In this document: positions 41,521 to 53,071 of the stretch, one piece after another
Layout: each line of letters starts with the position of its first letter
Position numbering within the stretch: the stretch's first letter is position 1
Source of the DNA: Favolaschia claudopus
Taxonomy: Eukaryota; Basidiomycota; Agaricomycetes; Agaricales; Mycenaceae
Length of the DNA stretch: 64,000 bases
NCBI GenBank assembly: GCA_037176885.1
Contig: JAWWNJ010000020.1
Coordinates: forward strand, 682,001-746,000
Direction of reading: 5' to 3'
Notes under the pieces: generated by a model
The model's database searches: none
What the model was told of the DNA's origin: nothing
Seen by the model: the letters and a program-made list of their open reading frames with translations, nothing else
Position numbers and translations under genes: made by a program

Positions 41521-42141
41521 TTCCGCGGCAGGGATGGTGTGACACATGGGTCACAGTGATCTGTGATGTTTGCTCCAGTTGTGCATGCGGCTCCGGACAC
41601 AGTTTGGGTTATTAGGCCGTGTTATCGGGCAGTAACACACCTAAAAAATGATTATGGAGGGTGTATGGAGGTTTAAGATGTAGTGAAAAATAATCTTGAG
41701 TGCAGAGCTCGCAATAAGTATTGGCCCGCAAGGCAAAGAAAAACCAAAGAACCAAGCACCAAATTGCCATGTGCATGGTGATGGTCAACCTGGAGGTACG
41801 AGTACACTCTTGGTACCTCTATCTACCCTTCCCTCCACTTGAAATTTGTCAATCACTACGCACCGAAGCCAGAACCAGGACAGATCAATTTACAACGCGA
41901 TCACGTGCTCTCTCCGACATTTCCTTTCTTCCGCCTCCTTCTCAAACGACTCCAGTCTGACTTTTTCTGGCAAGCTATATGAGTAGAGCTATCAACAACA
42001 GTTACTGTCAGAGATTTGCACCAAAAAATAGCGAGGTTTGGTGTGATGCCATCGATATTGTACCAGTCAATGCATTAAAATGAATCATATATTGTACGGT
42101 GTAAGAATTTATTTAGAGCTCAGAAATATCTAATCTTTCAG
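41521..42141. other. No supported gene
   Basis: Short frames only. GTTATTAGGCC/GGGCAGTAAC near 41600-41630 might be an end of the Tc1-like element, but no partner was found. Confidence 0.35.
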
Positions 42142-42790
42142 CTAATCAACACTGTCTTCTCCCTCTCCATTGGCTGAGTCAGCGTCACCCGGAGATGGTG
42201 AGTTGTCTTGTTCTTCTTCTTGTTCTTCATTACTGGAGGTGTCAAAAATCAAGGGCGCGACTTCATCCAGCGCAAGTCGATTACAAACATCGCCACAGCT
42301 ATGGTCTCGAATAAAGGAGTTGATTCCTTCAAGGCCGAAGTCACCAATACCACTGTTTCTGGATCAGAATTCGAGTCAGCCCAGGAAAAATATATGAAGA
42401 GAATGAACATACCCGCCAACCGTATGAGTCATGGGATCGAATAAGACAAGACCATCCTTTCTTCCAACAAGTGCAGGTGTTCCTGAACAGTTTGAGATGG
42501 AAAATATAGGGGCAGAAGTTGCTTACATACCTTGAAGATCGGCAAAGATCATGGTTTGATTACTGTGCCCCCAAACGAAATGAGCAAAGGCATAGATTGT
42601 AGAGCTACGCAAATCCCTCTTGCGCGACTTGTGAACAAGGGTGTAGCTGAAATGCTCCACAGAAGTGGACCGCTTTGGCTCAACCAGCCAAGTGATTCCA
42701 GGTGATTCTGCTGTGATTTGTGGTATGCCCGAAGCAGGGCTCGATTTGAAACTTGAAGTGCGAATTGCAAACCTCAAGTCTGACCTGAAT
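42142..42790 (-). pseudogene. Alpha-type protein kinase, C-terminal half
   Basis: Three exons: [23 protein letters not shown]-like [20 protein letters not shown] and [12 protein letters not shown]; then TPALVGRKDGLVLFDPMTHT; then [20 protein letters not shown] with [10 protein letters not shown], the zinc-coordinating H/C cluster typical of alpha-kinases (MHCK/EF2K family). An acidic tail [14 protein letters not shown] ends at 42142. Introns are 42530-42483 (48 bp) and 42412-42359 (54 bp), both in frame. The ATP-binding N-lobe is absent: the 5' side runs into the integrase-like gene on the other strand. Alpha-kinases are expanded in Agaricomycetes; this copy is a fragment. Confidence 0.88.
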
Positions 42791-44194
42791 TATTCCATTC
42801 GGTGAGAAACTGTCTTGATCTCTAGTCAAACTCATGTCGAGATTGAGTTCAGACTTACCAAACTCAAAGCATTGAATAAGCAATTCAAGATTCCGACCGT
42901 CCGCAAGGCTCCACCAGTTGAAGTCGCTCGCCAAGCTATCATCGACAAGGTTGTGATGGATGTTACGCAACAGAATGGTCCGAATTATTTCAAAACTCTG
43001 CTTCAGCAGGAAGGTATCATGGTTCCACGGTATGCTCACTTTAGTTTCTATTTTTATGTTGAGATTCATGCTTGGTGAAGGGACACTATTCGCCAGATCA
43101 TGCGAGAACACTTTCCATTGGGATTTGAAAATCGATTTCCCGGTAACAAGAAATCACCCATACCTCGTACTGCGTTGAATGCTTGTGGACCATTCCATGA
43201 GATATCATCCGACGGGCACGAGAAGCTTGGAAAGCAGGCACTAGATATGGGTGATATTGGTCTTCCAATTTACGGTTATAAGGACAAGCGGAGTGACGAC
43301 ATACCTCTCATGAGTTTCGTCCCAAATAGTCGCACGGCTGCCGCCATTGGCCACTTGTTTCTGGATTTCATTGAAGCCGCTGGTGGTAAGCAAATAATTT
43401 CGACGCGCAGATTTCTCACCCACCTCTGTACTCAGGTATCTCGATTCAGATGACAATGGACAAGGGATCAGAGATCGGCTGGCAATACGTGATTCAGGAC
43501 ACATTCCGGTTTGTTGCTTTACTTTGATACTTGACGAGTTGTAAAGCTAATCAGTTGAATCCAGCACTACCTTTGCCCCCGATATCGATCCAGAGGTATA
43601 TCCTGTTTGTCGGTTAATCAAGAGCGTGCACAACACGATCATTGAGGCATTCTGGCGCTGGTTAAAGGACAAGTTAGGACGCAATCTGAAAGAATTTATA
43701 TTGATCGGAAAGAGGGAAAGGATTTTCAGCCCTGATATTGATTTTCATGTGTGAGTCGTCGCCTTAGGATATATTGTGGAGGTGCTAACAGAATTTTAAA
43801 CGGAAGATCACTGTTCTACTGGATCTTCATACCTTTGTTGCAAGCAAAACTGGATGAATTTCGTCTCTGGTGGAATCATCACCGGGTTCGCGTTCAGATA
43901 GAGAAGAATATGCCTTCAGGCCATGTCCCCGCCGACGCATTTGCACATCCCAAGAATTTCGGGGGCATTGATTGCCGTACCTCAGTTCCCCAGGCAGCCG
44001 TAGATGACATGCGCCAGATGTTGACAGAAGAGGTTGGTTCGCGGGAATCTCACTTATCTTGGTTCACCTTGGAATTTGCGGAGCTGGCCGAACAAGTTTA
44101 TTTGCATATTGGTAAACCTACGTTGTCGTTGGAAACAGCATGGGGTGTATTCCAGCAGATGGCCCAACCCATCGCAGATGTGATAGAACTATAA
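42725..44194 (+). CDS. Integrase-like DDE protein (Agaricomycete family)
   Basis: From ATG 42725 ([18 protein letters not shown]) through exons ending 42801, then 42826-43029, 43081-43385, 43436-43508, 43565-43750 and 43807-44194. The last four introns are 50-56 bp with GTATGC, GTAAGC, GTTTGT and GTGAGT donors and keep frame; the first gap is only 24 bp. Motifs: [25 protein letters not shown] (second D), [18 protein letters not shown] (E), then [40 protein letters not shown] and [15 protein letters not shown]. This matches a widespread mushroom family with an rve-like catalytic core; the target is unknown. The C-terminal five exons look intact, so it may be active. It overlaps the alpha-kinase fragment at its start. 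Confidence 0.78.
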
Positions 44195-44264
44195 GTAGTA
44201 TAAATACTCTCAGATACCATTTACCTATATAGCAGTCAATTGAAGGTTCCCCGTTGAGCTGATC

Positions 44265-44443
44265 TCAATAATCCTTGTCGGCGCCGATGAAGAGGACGCC
44301 AAGAAGCACAGCCTCTCGACGAGCTTCTTCATCGTCCTTGACATGATCGTTCCCCGTTGGAGATGTCATGAGGGTCGTGCGTATGAGACTACCGTTGACG
44401 GAGTCGTCAACAACTGTCAATTCAAATCGAAAACCGAAGGAAC
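44265..44443 (-). pseudogene. C-terminal exon of an unknown protein
   Basis: SFGFRFELTVVDDSVNGSLI then TSPTGNDHVKDDEEARREAV and LLGVLFIGADKDY, stop at 44265. A splice acceptor (GAACAG) precedes it. Composition is protein-like, but no upstream exon or family is recognised. It has no in-frame ATG before its Met residues, as expected for an internal or last exon. Confidence 0.4.
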
Positions 44444-45689
44444 CTGTTCTGAGAGAAGCTACAGCACATCAAATATAACCGAACTCGCGTGGCAAAGATG
44501 AAATGCGGACCGTAGGTCCGCCATGCGCACGTAGCGCGCAGCTGCTCTCTAAAACGTCTGGGCTACCGAGACAGGCCATTGCAAGGGTGATGGCAAATCG
44601 GTCGCCAGACCAATCTGACGCTGTTTCCGGCGAAGTAAAGCCCTTCTCCGGACACCCAGCGCAAACACTATATTATCAAATTTCTATAGGTAGATATGCA
44701 CACACACACTCGCATGTATGAAATGTATCATACGCTTATTTAGCTGCTGGTAAGTCCTCTAGACTTTTTACCCACTTAAACGAGAAAATCTGCCGCCACT
44801 GTTCAATAAAGTCACTCAATCGACGACGTCAGTCATGATGATGCAGGATGAACAGTACCACTGTCTTGGACCAGCCCGGACTCGTTTGCACTTCCAAAAG
44901 AACACCCTGACCTTGCAGCGGTGAGCAACCGACATCAGACGTCCAAAGCGGTGTCCAATTTGGAAGGAGGAGGGCGTGCTTGCTGGAGGCGGGGAACGTC
45001 CTAGGCGCTTTGCTCGTTTCCCAAAGTGTTCGACATCGGTACGAAACTGTATGCGTCTCGAGCGCCTGAGCAGCGGAACATCTAGGATGATAGTCATGGC
45101 GGAGAAATGGTAGCAGAACAACTGCTAGCCCACCGTCGTCAAAAGACTCTTTTGCATTGAACATTATTGGCATCAAGTCAACGGCTTGAAGGGCCTGCCT
45201 TCAAGCTGCAGGGAAAGAATTGGAAAGTGTTTTATCGGAAAGGTCCCCAGCGTGGGGAATATATCCGGCTTCGGACGCTTCGGCCGCAGCCTCTAACTTA
45301 GTCCCATCAAAGTTGTATTAGTCCCGTATGCAAAATCAATGCAAAATCAAGATACATAGTTCCATTCTTGGCAATAACGGGCAGGTCTTGGGCAGGTCTG
45401 AATAAGCGGCCACAACTCGGCCGTCAACCTGTCACTTCCTTCCATACACCTTGCATTCACCACTGGCTCTGCGCCAGGAGGATATACGAAGTGCGGAAGA
45501 TACATACCATGTGACATACGCTGTCGGCGCTCGGACTTGGTCGGACTCGGGGACATTCAATGTTTCTGGAAAGGACTGAATGTGTCGCAGATTGACGGTA
45601 TGTTTCTTCTTTTCGGCCAATGTTTCCGACTCTCTATGTATGTATCTCCCGGACTTCGTGCATCCCGCTGTTTTTGTAGGGAGAGGAGT
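44444..45689. other. No supported gene
   Basis: Frames at 44816-45176 (minus) are Cys/Arg-rich but overlap in two phases and lack motifs. GGGTGATGGCAAATCGGTCG at about 44586 repeats 12416-12436. Confidence 0.35.
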
Positions 45690-45850
45690 ATTTAAATTGT
45701 AGCCGTGTTCGGTAGCTGCACGCCGCCGCGCATCTTGCGGGAGCTGTTGAGAGCGCTCACTGAGGGCAGGGTGAAGATCACCACCCTCCGGAGGCATAAT
45801 CCTGCAGTTGGCGGCGGACGCGAGCAAGCAGAGTCGACGGGGTGAAGCGA
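45690..45850 (-). repeat. Coding-like segment homologous to 55740-55890
   Basis: Both loci share GAGCTGTTGAGAGCG, CACCACCCTCCGGAGG, CAGTTGG-GGCGG-GCGAGCAAGC. On the minus strand they encode related peptides (PEGGDLHPALSERSQQLPQD against EGGDSYSALRARSQQLLED). Probably fragments of one gene family; at 55.7 kb it leads into a possible helicase relic. Confidence 0.6.
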
Positions 45851-47304
45851 GAGGGGGTTACTTATGGTAGGTCGGCCAAGGAAAGTGGCCTAGACGATTT
45901 GCCCCAGCTCACCCCCTCCCCGAACACATCACGTGAATTTCCTTTTTCCGTCACGATTGATGCCTTCGGCTCGTTTGAGGTAGAGAAGTGCATAACAACC
46001 TCACCCTACAATCAAGAACATGTGGATAATACTTTGGAGTCACTCAGTTCATAAATTGGAGGGCGCAAATGCTAGAATATGACGGAAATTGGTGTCTCGA
46101 ACGTAGGAAGAGCATGAATATATTTGGATCAGTCCGTGTGCTTCTGTGGAAGCTCTCGTAGAGTGGTTATCGGTCATGATGGTCCGCGACAGTGGCTTGT
46201 CGGTGGTCGTGTGTTCGATTTTGCTCGGGCGTAGCAAAATTTCCTTTTATGGAATTCCTTTTGTACATCTTGCCTTTTTTGAATATCATTTACAGTCTCC
46301 CTGCTTGACAGCTGCAATGTTGTTTCTTTTCCCTGACCCTTTTTTGTTTTCAACTCTGCATTTCTGAAAGATTGAGGTAGGGAGGCTCAATTTTACTAAG
46401 GGCAAATAAATAGTCTCTCACTATTCACTGAGAACACCCTTCATTGGTGATCCTACTAAGCTGAAGTCTTTCAAAATAATTCAGAAATGTTCTGGGTCAT
46501 TATTCCGCCTCACAGAGTATGATACTGGGCAATTCTCGGCATAAAGTTGAGAAATAAAGACCACACCACCTCTCGGAATTGAACCCTCGAACACCACGTG
46601 GTCACGTGATGTGTTCGGGGAGGGGGTGAGCCAGGGGTTTTCCGCACATTGTACTGGGTAGCTGAAAGGGGAAAAAGGAAAAAAAGAATGCGAAAAGGGA
46701 AAGAAAGGGAGAATTTCAAGGAAATCATGTAGATTCGGAATTGAACCAAGATGGAACCAAGAATATGACCAATATATTTACTATACACAATTTACATCTC
46801 CCAGGCACTCTTTTTTGCGTAGTCTTTATTGTAAGTGCATGCTTTTCGGAAATTTCCATCATCAGCCCCCCAACCTGTTAGCTGCTTGCATGTTTTGTAA
46901 AGAACGGTGCAAAGAGCTGGACACTTGAATATCCTACCTGCACCTTTGCTGCTTTGGCATCGTTTGCAACTGAGAAATTGAATACTGATCCAACAATTCA
47001 TGTCGTACCTGTGCCCTGTACCTTCTCCAACAAGGCCTCAGAGGACAGATGGCTTCAAGAGGGACCATTGGAAGGGACACAGCCCATCTTTTGAGCATTT
47101 GAACCCGCCCCGCCTGGGTGGATTGACCGTGGTTGGTGGCATAAATGATTTGAGACTTGTGGGGTATTGCTGAGGAATAGGCCTGACGCGTTTGTTTCGT
47201 GTTTTAGCGTGGCAAAACGTGTCAAGCACAAGTAAATGACCACCAGTAAAAGATCAAGCTCTAATACGATGTGTGTGACGCGCACGAAGGTCAAAGGCGG
47301 CGAG
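45851..47304. other. No supported gene; short dispersed repeat near 46640-46720
   Basis: GTACTGGGTAGCTGAAAGGG and the following A/G-rich block resemble 17737-17800. CACGTGGTCACGTGATG lies at about 46595. Other frames lack motifs. Confidence 0.4.
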
Positions 47305-47550
47305 TATGCACATAATGTGACGTGACAGTCACATCAGTGCACATAACTTTTGGCGGGCAACTTCAAATCTTGCTACACTTCCACAATATAAGAGAGTTCC
47401 GTGTTTTTTTTAGCCAAAGATGATCTATGATATTCAAACTGACTTCACCAATATTTCTACAGTTTAAAGTTGTGCAGAAATGCAAAATCTACTGCCTCGG
47501 ATTATGTGCTCCGAGTGGCTGTGTGTTATGTGTGTTAAGTGCACCCAGCT
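47305..47550 (+). repeat. Dispersed repeat, partner of 18543-18790
   Basis: Shares ATGCACATAATGTGACGTGACAG-like start, CACATAACTTTTGGCGGGCAA and the end GCCTCGGATTATGTGCTCCG through AAGTGCACCCAGCTGATCG. Confidence 0.7.
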
Positions 47551-47949
47551 GATCGGACGGTTAACCGAGAGCCCAGACGTTTAGCCGCCCATTTTCCCAC
47601 GTAGGTTGTATATCGGCCGAGGCGCCGATATAGTTGGGGCAGCTTGCTTCAGTCCGTGGCAGCTGGATGCTTACAAAGCCACCGCGGGCATTTGTAAGCA
47701 TCTGCATTCCGGAGCCCTATGGTGCCGCACTTAGTCACCGCTACTCTTGTACAGCGGCCAATCTGGCCGCGAAAAAAATTTGGCTGAGACCCCTCAAATT
47801 CACCCATTCCGGCTCAAATTTGGTGTGCTTTTGGAATCCGCGCGTGCAGCGCGCCAACAATCGTGGTTCTCAGCCTTTCCAATGTCATCCCACCCCTCAC
47901 ATGAGGCATTTGGCTGGGATGGCCAATTTCACTGTGCAGTCAAAGTATG

Positions 47950-48120
47950 ATGAAATTCCTGAAGTTCACGATGAAGTTCACGATGCACACTTGAATTTCA
48001 TGACACAACATCACGAAAATGCATCGTGAAATTCATTACGGTTATGGGAACATTCATGACGTTATTTTCATGACGTTTTGTGATGAATTCATGACGATAA
48101 CATCATGATTTTGGCGGAGA
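47950..48120. repeat. TCATGA/TTCACGATG cluster
   Basis: GAAATTCCTGAAGTTCACGA, two GTTCACGATG, TTTCATGACACAACATCACG, TTCATGACG three times and CATCATGA in 160 bp. Compare 28000-28160 and 49735-49830. Confidence 0.6.
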
Positions 48121-48318
48121 AAAGGAGCAAAAATGTGGAAAAGTAAGAGGTGCCACCCGGCAGAATTGAACCAGCGATCTCTCGCTCAAGGCGCAGGCGT
48201 GCACTGGGACGGAAGATCCAAGTCGGCCGAGATTGAATTATTAAGTATGCAAATGGGTTGTCACGCCACATATCTGGCTGAGTGCGCCGACCTAGTTGAC
48301 CTGTTACAGATATTATTA

Positions 48319-49116
48319 ATGGGAACCGGCATTGCCTGAGCGACCAGCGTGCTGTTTATTCCTGTTTACTCTCAATGAACCACTGGTTCCGAAAAGGCAA
48401 GGCTCAAGACAAATCGTCCAGCTCCTTCCACAACGCCCAAGAAATTAGTAGAACTATATAGAAGTCTATAAAAGATGCCAAGCAACAGCAATTCCGCGAT
48501 GAAATTTTTATTTTGGTCCTCACTTCAATATAAACGCCAAAATGGTGAGAAATCACCGAATAAAACAAGGTTGTGGAGAGATCTGGAAAATTCATCGCGG
48601 AATTATGGCTCTGCGGGCTAATATAACTGATCTGAGGTACCTATATGAGCTCTAAACTCCGATGCAGCCATGTTTAACACCTCACAATGTGCGCAGACCA
48701 GCGTGGGAATATATTGTCCACGACCTGTTTGTCGGAGGTTCAGACGATTTTAGCTCGGAAAAGTACATAAATGGGCCAATGAGAGCATTCAAAGGCTCTC
48801 AGACCTTTTTATGACATGAAAATACCTTGAAATCTACTCAGAAAGTGAGTCGCTGAAATGACCAGATTGCCATCAATATGCATCAAACCATCTTGGGCCA
48901 CGGAAAATATTTATTTCGACAACAAAGAGGTGGCAGAATAATCTGGAAACTTACAGTCCTGTGCTTAGCATAGCTAGGAACAATCTTTCCAATTGCACTA
49001 AAGAAAATAACCGCAGGGAAAGGCGCGTGAAGCCGGAACGTGTCGTATCGTCCGTTTGGCGGAGGGTAAACAGGAACAAACAGCACGCTGATCGCTCAGG
49101 CAATGCCGGTTCCCAT
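48319..49116. mobile_element. TIR element, about 50-bp ends, TSD TATTA
   Basis: ATGGGAACCGGCATTGCCTG through TTCCTGTTTAC is mirrored at 49063-49116 with two or three mismatches. TATTA is duplicated at 48314-48318 and 49117-49121. 798 bp with no supported gene. Confidence 0.9.
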
Positions 49117-49150
49117 TATTAAGGTAGACGACATGGACGATTCACTCATA

Positions 49151-49382
49151 CTGTACTATTTCGACCGTAGATTCAATGGGTTTGAGGTGTGACACTTCAT
49201 CTTCACTTTTGCCATCATTCATCAGTGATTGAATTCCCTTTTAGGGAAATTTTCGCGTTTTTCCGATCAATTTTGATGGGAAATGGCCCCCAAACGCGCT
49301 GTGACATGTTACGAAAATAAAATAGATTCAATTCAGGTCCCTCTGTGACCTGTGACTTGAATCTATGGTCGAAATAGTACAG
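49151..49382. mobile_element. MITE with TA duplication, CTGTACTATTTCG ends
   Basis: TA-CTGTACTATTTCGACCGTAG and CTATGGTCGAAATAGTACAG-TA, one mismatch over about 27 bp. 232 bp. Confidence 0.9.
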
Positions 49383-49734
49383 TATCACGTGTTTTGGCCG
49401 ACTTTGGATCAAAAAGTTAATGGCACTTTTTTCTGGGCCAAATCGGGAAATCTAACCCCACAGAGTTTGAGGGAAGATCCGTACAAAACTTTCTGTATGA
49501 TCAGATTTTGTGATTTTGCCCGGAACAAGGCGCCATTGAGCCTAGAGTCGACAAAAAAGCCGACTGATACAAATCATTTGGCAGTGTCGGAATCATGTGA
49601 CATGATTGAATCGTCTACCTTACTGTCGAGCGTTGGTCGAGCGACCTTGTTCAACCACTAATCTCATGCTATTTACAATATGGAGGGGTAGATGATGTGT
49701 GGGTAGGAAATTAAGTACATATGGGTATCTGAGC

Positions 49735-49830
49735 ATCATGAAAGCCATCTTGAATTTCACGATGTGGTTCATGACGAAACATCATGAATATTGAAATTCA
49801 CCATTATTGTTTTGAAATTCATGACAAATA
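49735..49830. repeat. TCATGA cluster
   Basis: CATCATGAAAG, TTTCACGATGTGG, TTCATGACGAAACATCATGA and AAATTCATGAC within 95 bp. Confidence 0.55.
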
Positions 49831-50683
49831 CTTCGCACAGTGGAGATATATACTCGCTATGGAAGAAAGTATCCGGATATGGAAAATTCGTTTCATTTGA
49901 CCACGACTGTGATGGTTGAGGGGATAGTAAGGCATTGTTAGAATCTGGGGAAGGGGGGCTTTGTTACTACCACTCATAAGAAGGGCTGTGGATGCTCAAT
50001 GTACCACAATGCTCAAGACATTTTCAGGGACTCATTTGTCTGTAAAACTGAATCGGCAAAGAAAAATTCACCACAAACATTCGGCCGCAAACAAAGGTCC
50101 AAAGCAAGCAGTTAGCTACTCATAGGCTTACGGGGCACACATTCGAGCACTTGGCTGCACATCTATCTCCTGATACTAGCAGGAAACATGCAAATATCAG
50201 CAGTTTCCTAATTTGGCAATTCGGGCTACACACCACATGGCTGGAGCCCACACAATCTATGAGGGGGGTCTAAATGAGCTGTAGGGGTCATATACTGTTC
50301 TTGGGGAACATGGGAAACTCAGATGAGTGCTATTTCTATACAATTTTATTGAATTTCCGGATACTTTCTGCCATAGCGAGTATTTTACCTTCGACCGAAT
50401 TGGCCACCCCAAGATGCCTCAAGCGAGGCCTTACGAGGGGTGGAATACCACTGGAAAGGGCAAAAACGATGATTTTTCCCGCGCTGCGCGCGCTAAATCC
50501 TTCCAAATTCCGCGGCCAGATTGGCCCCTGTACAAAACTAGCGGTGACTAAGTGACCGGCACCATAGCTAGCATGAAATGGAGCATTTCTGCCAGAGGAT
50601 TGAAAATCCGGAATTTTCCCTGATGAGATCAATCAGCCATTAATTTCTGTACAAAAGTAGCGGTGACTAAGTGAGCGGCACCA

Positions 50684-51168
50684 TATACCGAATGAAATAA
50701 CTACAGTAGAGATGTATTCTGAAAACTGGAGGACTAGTTCCCAAATTGATGAGATCCCGCCGAATCCATCCAGTTTCCATCAATGGGGAACTAGTCTCTC
50801 AGTTTTGCGAACTTTCCCAAGTTTGGGGGCTGGATTGGTAGCTGTCGACATTGCTCACAGAATTGTTGAAGCCGATTTTCTAGTTTGACTTGAGATGGGG
50901 TCGAACGGCCCATCTTGGCTCCAAAAGGGTCGATCACGTGGGCTAAGTGTCGTCTACCTTAACAGAACGAGTCTGATGAACTTTAGGAATATTTGGATCC
51001 AATTCCAATTCCGATTCCTCGAACTCCTCCTCTGGTGGTGCCGATTCAACATAATTGTCCTCTACTCCAAGTTTGATATTGTCAAACTGGAAATCCTTTC
51101 CTTAGTGCTTCTGCGTCAATGACAAGTTCCTCCAATGATTCTTTCGATAAATCTATTAAGTCATGAAT
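50684..51168. other. No gene; foldback at about 50728-50805
   Basis: GGACTAGTTCCCAAATTGATG at 50732 pairs with CATCAATGGGGAACTAGTC at about 50778. TTAAGGTAGACGACA (49120) recurs inverted at 50949-50963, so another element boundary may lie here. Confidence 0.5.
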
Positions 51169-52211
51169 GTAAGGCTCCAACCATTTCCATTTGACAACGT
51201 TTATAAACGGTAATAACCGTTTCCGTTTCCATTTAATTTGCGGGGGGGTGAAAACAGTTTGTAAACAGTTTGCTAGTACGTGCCAATCAGCAAGCCTCTA
51301 GCGCAATATATGAGGCTAAGTAGGCTCAATCTCACCCAGGAATATGGTTGCGGACCGAACTTCGTGACAAGTCGCAGTCCCAATTTGGTAATTGATACTG
51401 TCACGTCAGTTTTCATTGAGACATCCTGGCATTGTGTAAATAGCATTGCAAGAAGGTAATCTACAAACGTACTGGAGCAAAACTTCGAAAAATCGGTTTT
51501 CCGTGTTTTGCACGGCAATTTCGCGCTTTTGATTGCGGATCACTCGGACCGGTGGCTGTGCAGCAGCATCAATGTCGCCTGGCCATTGCCGATTTCTTGG
51601 TTAGGATATTTCACTTTCACTGTGGGGTCCGGAAGAAGGAGTCCGGGGTTGCAGAGGCAGAATGGCAGAGAAAGATGATTACCTGCCTCAAACTCGCGAG
51701 TTTAGTACACACAATTTTGGTTTTTCGCTGTTCAAATTTCGCGTTTTGTAACCCTAAGTTAGGAGTACCTCCGATTCCTCTGAAATAAAAATTTCACCTA
51801 TAAACCATACCCTAGTTCCTGCTAAATCTCGAATCCCGAAGGATTTTGAGCAAAATTGGGACTGGTCATGAAGTTTTGGCCGCAACCATACATACCAGGA
51901 ATACTTCCCGATGTTATTAGTGAGTTTTCGATCTGTTCTCCTTGCCATTGGGGTATATTTACTTCAACGACGAAAGTGTTTGCCCAGAAAGGCAACTCTG
52001 CACTCAAACAGATTTGACTCTGGATACTTCGGAGAAGGTACTTGGGCCCGGAAACAAGCACCTGAAGCACAGGGTAGCAAAATGAATAGTAAAACAACTC
52101 ACACTCACGTGGATAGAATGGTCCTCCGAAAAACGTTTATAAACGGTTTTAAACCGTTTCCGTTTAGTTTGCCAGATCTCGCAAACGAAAACTAAATGGT
52201 TGGAGCCTTAC
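51169..52211. mobile_element. TIR element with subterminal palindromes, flanked by ATGAAT
   Basis: GTAAGGCTCCAACCATTT at 51169 and its inverse ending at 52211; ATGAAT precedes and follows (51163-51168, 52212-52217). Subterminal ACGTTTATAAACGGT...AACCGTTTCCGTTTA occurs near both ends. It contains the nested TA element 51345-51888. Confidence 0.85.
51345..51888. mobile_element. TA-flanked element, second member of the TGGTTGCGG family
   Basis: TA-TGGTTGCGGACCGAACTTCG and TCATGAAGTTTTGGCCGCAACCA-TA, inverted over about 40 bp with mismatches. Same ends as 22795-24709. 544 bp, no gene. Confidence 0.82.
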
Positions 52212-52581
52212 ATGAATGTCATCCGGGGGCGTGATATTATGTTCGCCTCGCGATGCGGCTTGGGAGGATCCAATGCCTGATATTGGCTGCGGTACTGTAC
52301 TATTACGACGAGTTGTTCACATAACGGGTAACGGCCCGCCGTGAACTGAACCATTTTGAACCCCGTAACGCATAACAGTGCCTTTTTTCGCCCAAAAAGG
52401 CAAGGAAATGTCAAGCGCTCCATATATGGTAATTTTGCCTTGATTGCCGGCCGGTGAACAATGTTCCCAGTGAACAATTAGGCGTAACGCCCAGTGAACA
52501 ATCGGTCGTAATACTACAGTATTGGCGAAGGGGAAGTCAAAGTGAGTTTCAATTTTTAGCTCTTGTCTCACTGCTTGAATC
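52212..52581. repeat. Short repeat shared with 12430-12530; no gene
   Basis: CATATATGGTAATTTTGCCTTGATTGCC at 52421 onward and the repeated CAGTGAACAA resemble 12440-12500; CGTAACGCRTAAC occurs in both. Confidence 0.6.
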
Positions 52582-52953
52582 ATGCAAAGATCGATCGACT
52601 CGGAAGCATTACTACCAGTTGCACCTCCTCCACCATCCCCTTTATCTCTGCCAGGAAGGATACCTTCCGTCATTGTCGTCAAGGATGTTTCGGTTCCGGG
52701 AGGAGCTTCGAAGGGGAAGGGAAAAGCGAAACAGCCCTCGTTAAAAGCAAGCAAGAAAGCGGGGAAGGGTAATGCTAAACTAACCTCATTCGCTGGGGTC
52801 ATCCTAGACGTCCAACTGCGTAATCCACGAGGAACATCGGTAGCGGGCATCTCGTCCCACCTCCAGACCTTCGGAGTCAAGAAGAAGCCGCGTCCTAAGA
52901 ATTCGCCTCTGACCGAGAAAGACGTCGATCATTCTCTATACCTGTGGCTATAG
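52582..52953 (+). CDS. Hypothetical basic 123-residue ORF
   Basis: MQRSIDSEALLPVAPPPPSP opens a frame rich in Pro then Lys (SKGKGKAKQPSLKASKKAGK), ending LTEKDVDHSLYLWL. No domain recognised. The basic, low-complexity middle suggests a nucleic-acid-binding or disordered tail if real. It lies upstream of a copia LTR on the opposite strand. Coding status uncertain. Confidence 0.25.
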   Translation: MQRSIDSEALLPVAPPPPSPLSLPGRIPSVIVVKDVSVPGGASKGKGKAKQPSLKASKKAGKGNAKLTSFAGVILDVQLRNPRGTSVAGISSHLQTFGVKKKPRPKNSPLTEKDVDHSLYLWL

Positions 52954-53071
52954 CATCTCCTTTCCGAACTGATCAATCCTTCCCTCGACGACGCGACCGC
53001 GTTCAACTAAACAGGTCTGGAATTCATAGGAATCGAATATGCTCCTCGATCGATCATCCTCAATTTGAAGT

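Larger units (their letters stand above)
47720..50683. mobile_element. TA-flanked inverted-repeat element with nested MITEs
   Basis: TGGTGCCGCACTTAGTCACC at 47720 (after TA) is mirrored by GGTGACTAAGTGAGCGGCACCA ending at 50683 (before TA), about 35 bp. A second right end (50528-50564, also before TA) lies 119 bp upstream, so either two elements share the left end or the right end was duplicated. The interior holds the 48319 and 49151 elements and TCATGA clusters, and no transposase. Confidence 0.6.

Noticed and set aside
48150..48200. GAATTGAACC (inverse tRNA T-loop) here and at 46575
   Set aside because: T-stem does not pair and no cloverleaf can be drawn.
49120..50963. TTAAGGTAGACGACA inverted pair as a separate 1.84-kb element
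   Set aside because: Only 15 bp match and the ends overlap other element boundaries; left as a possibility.
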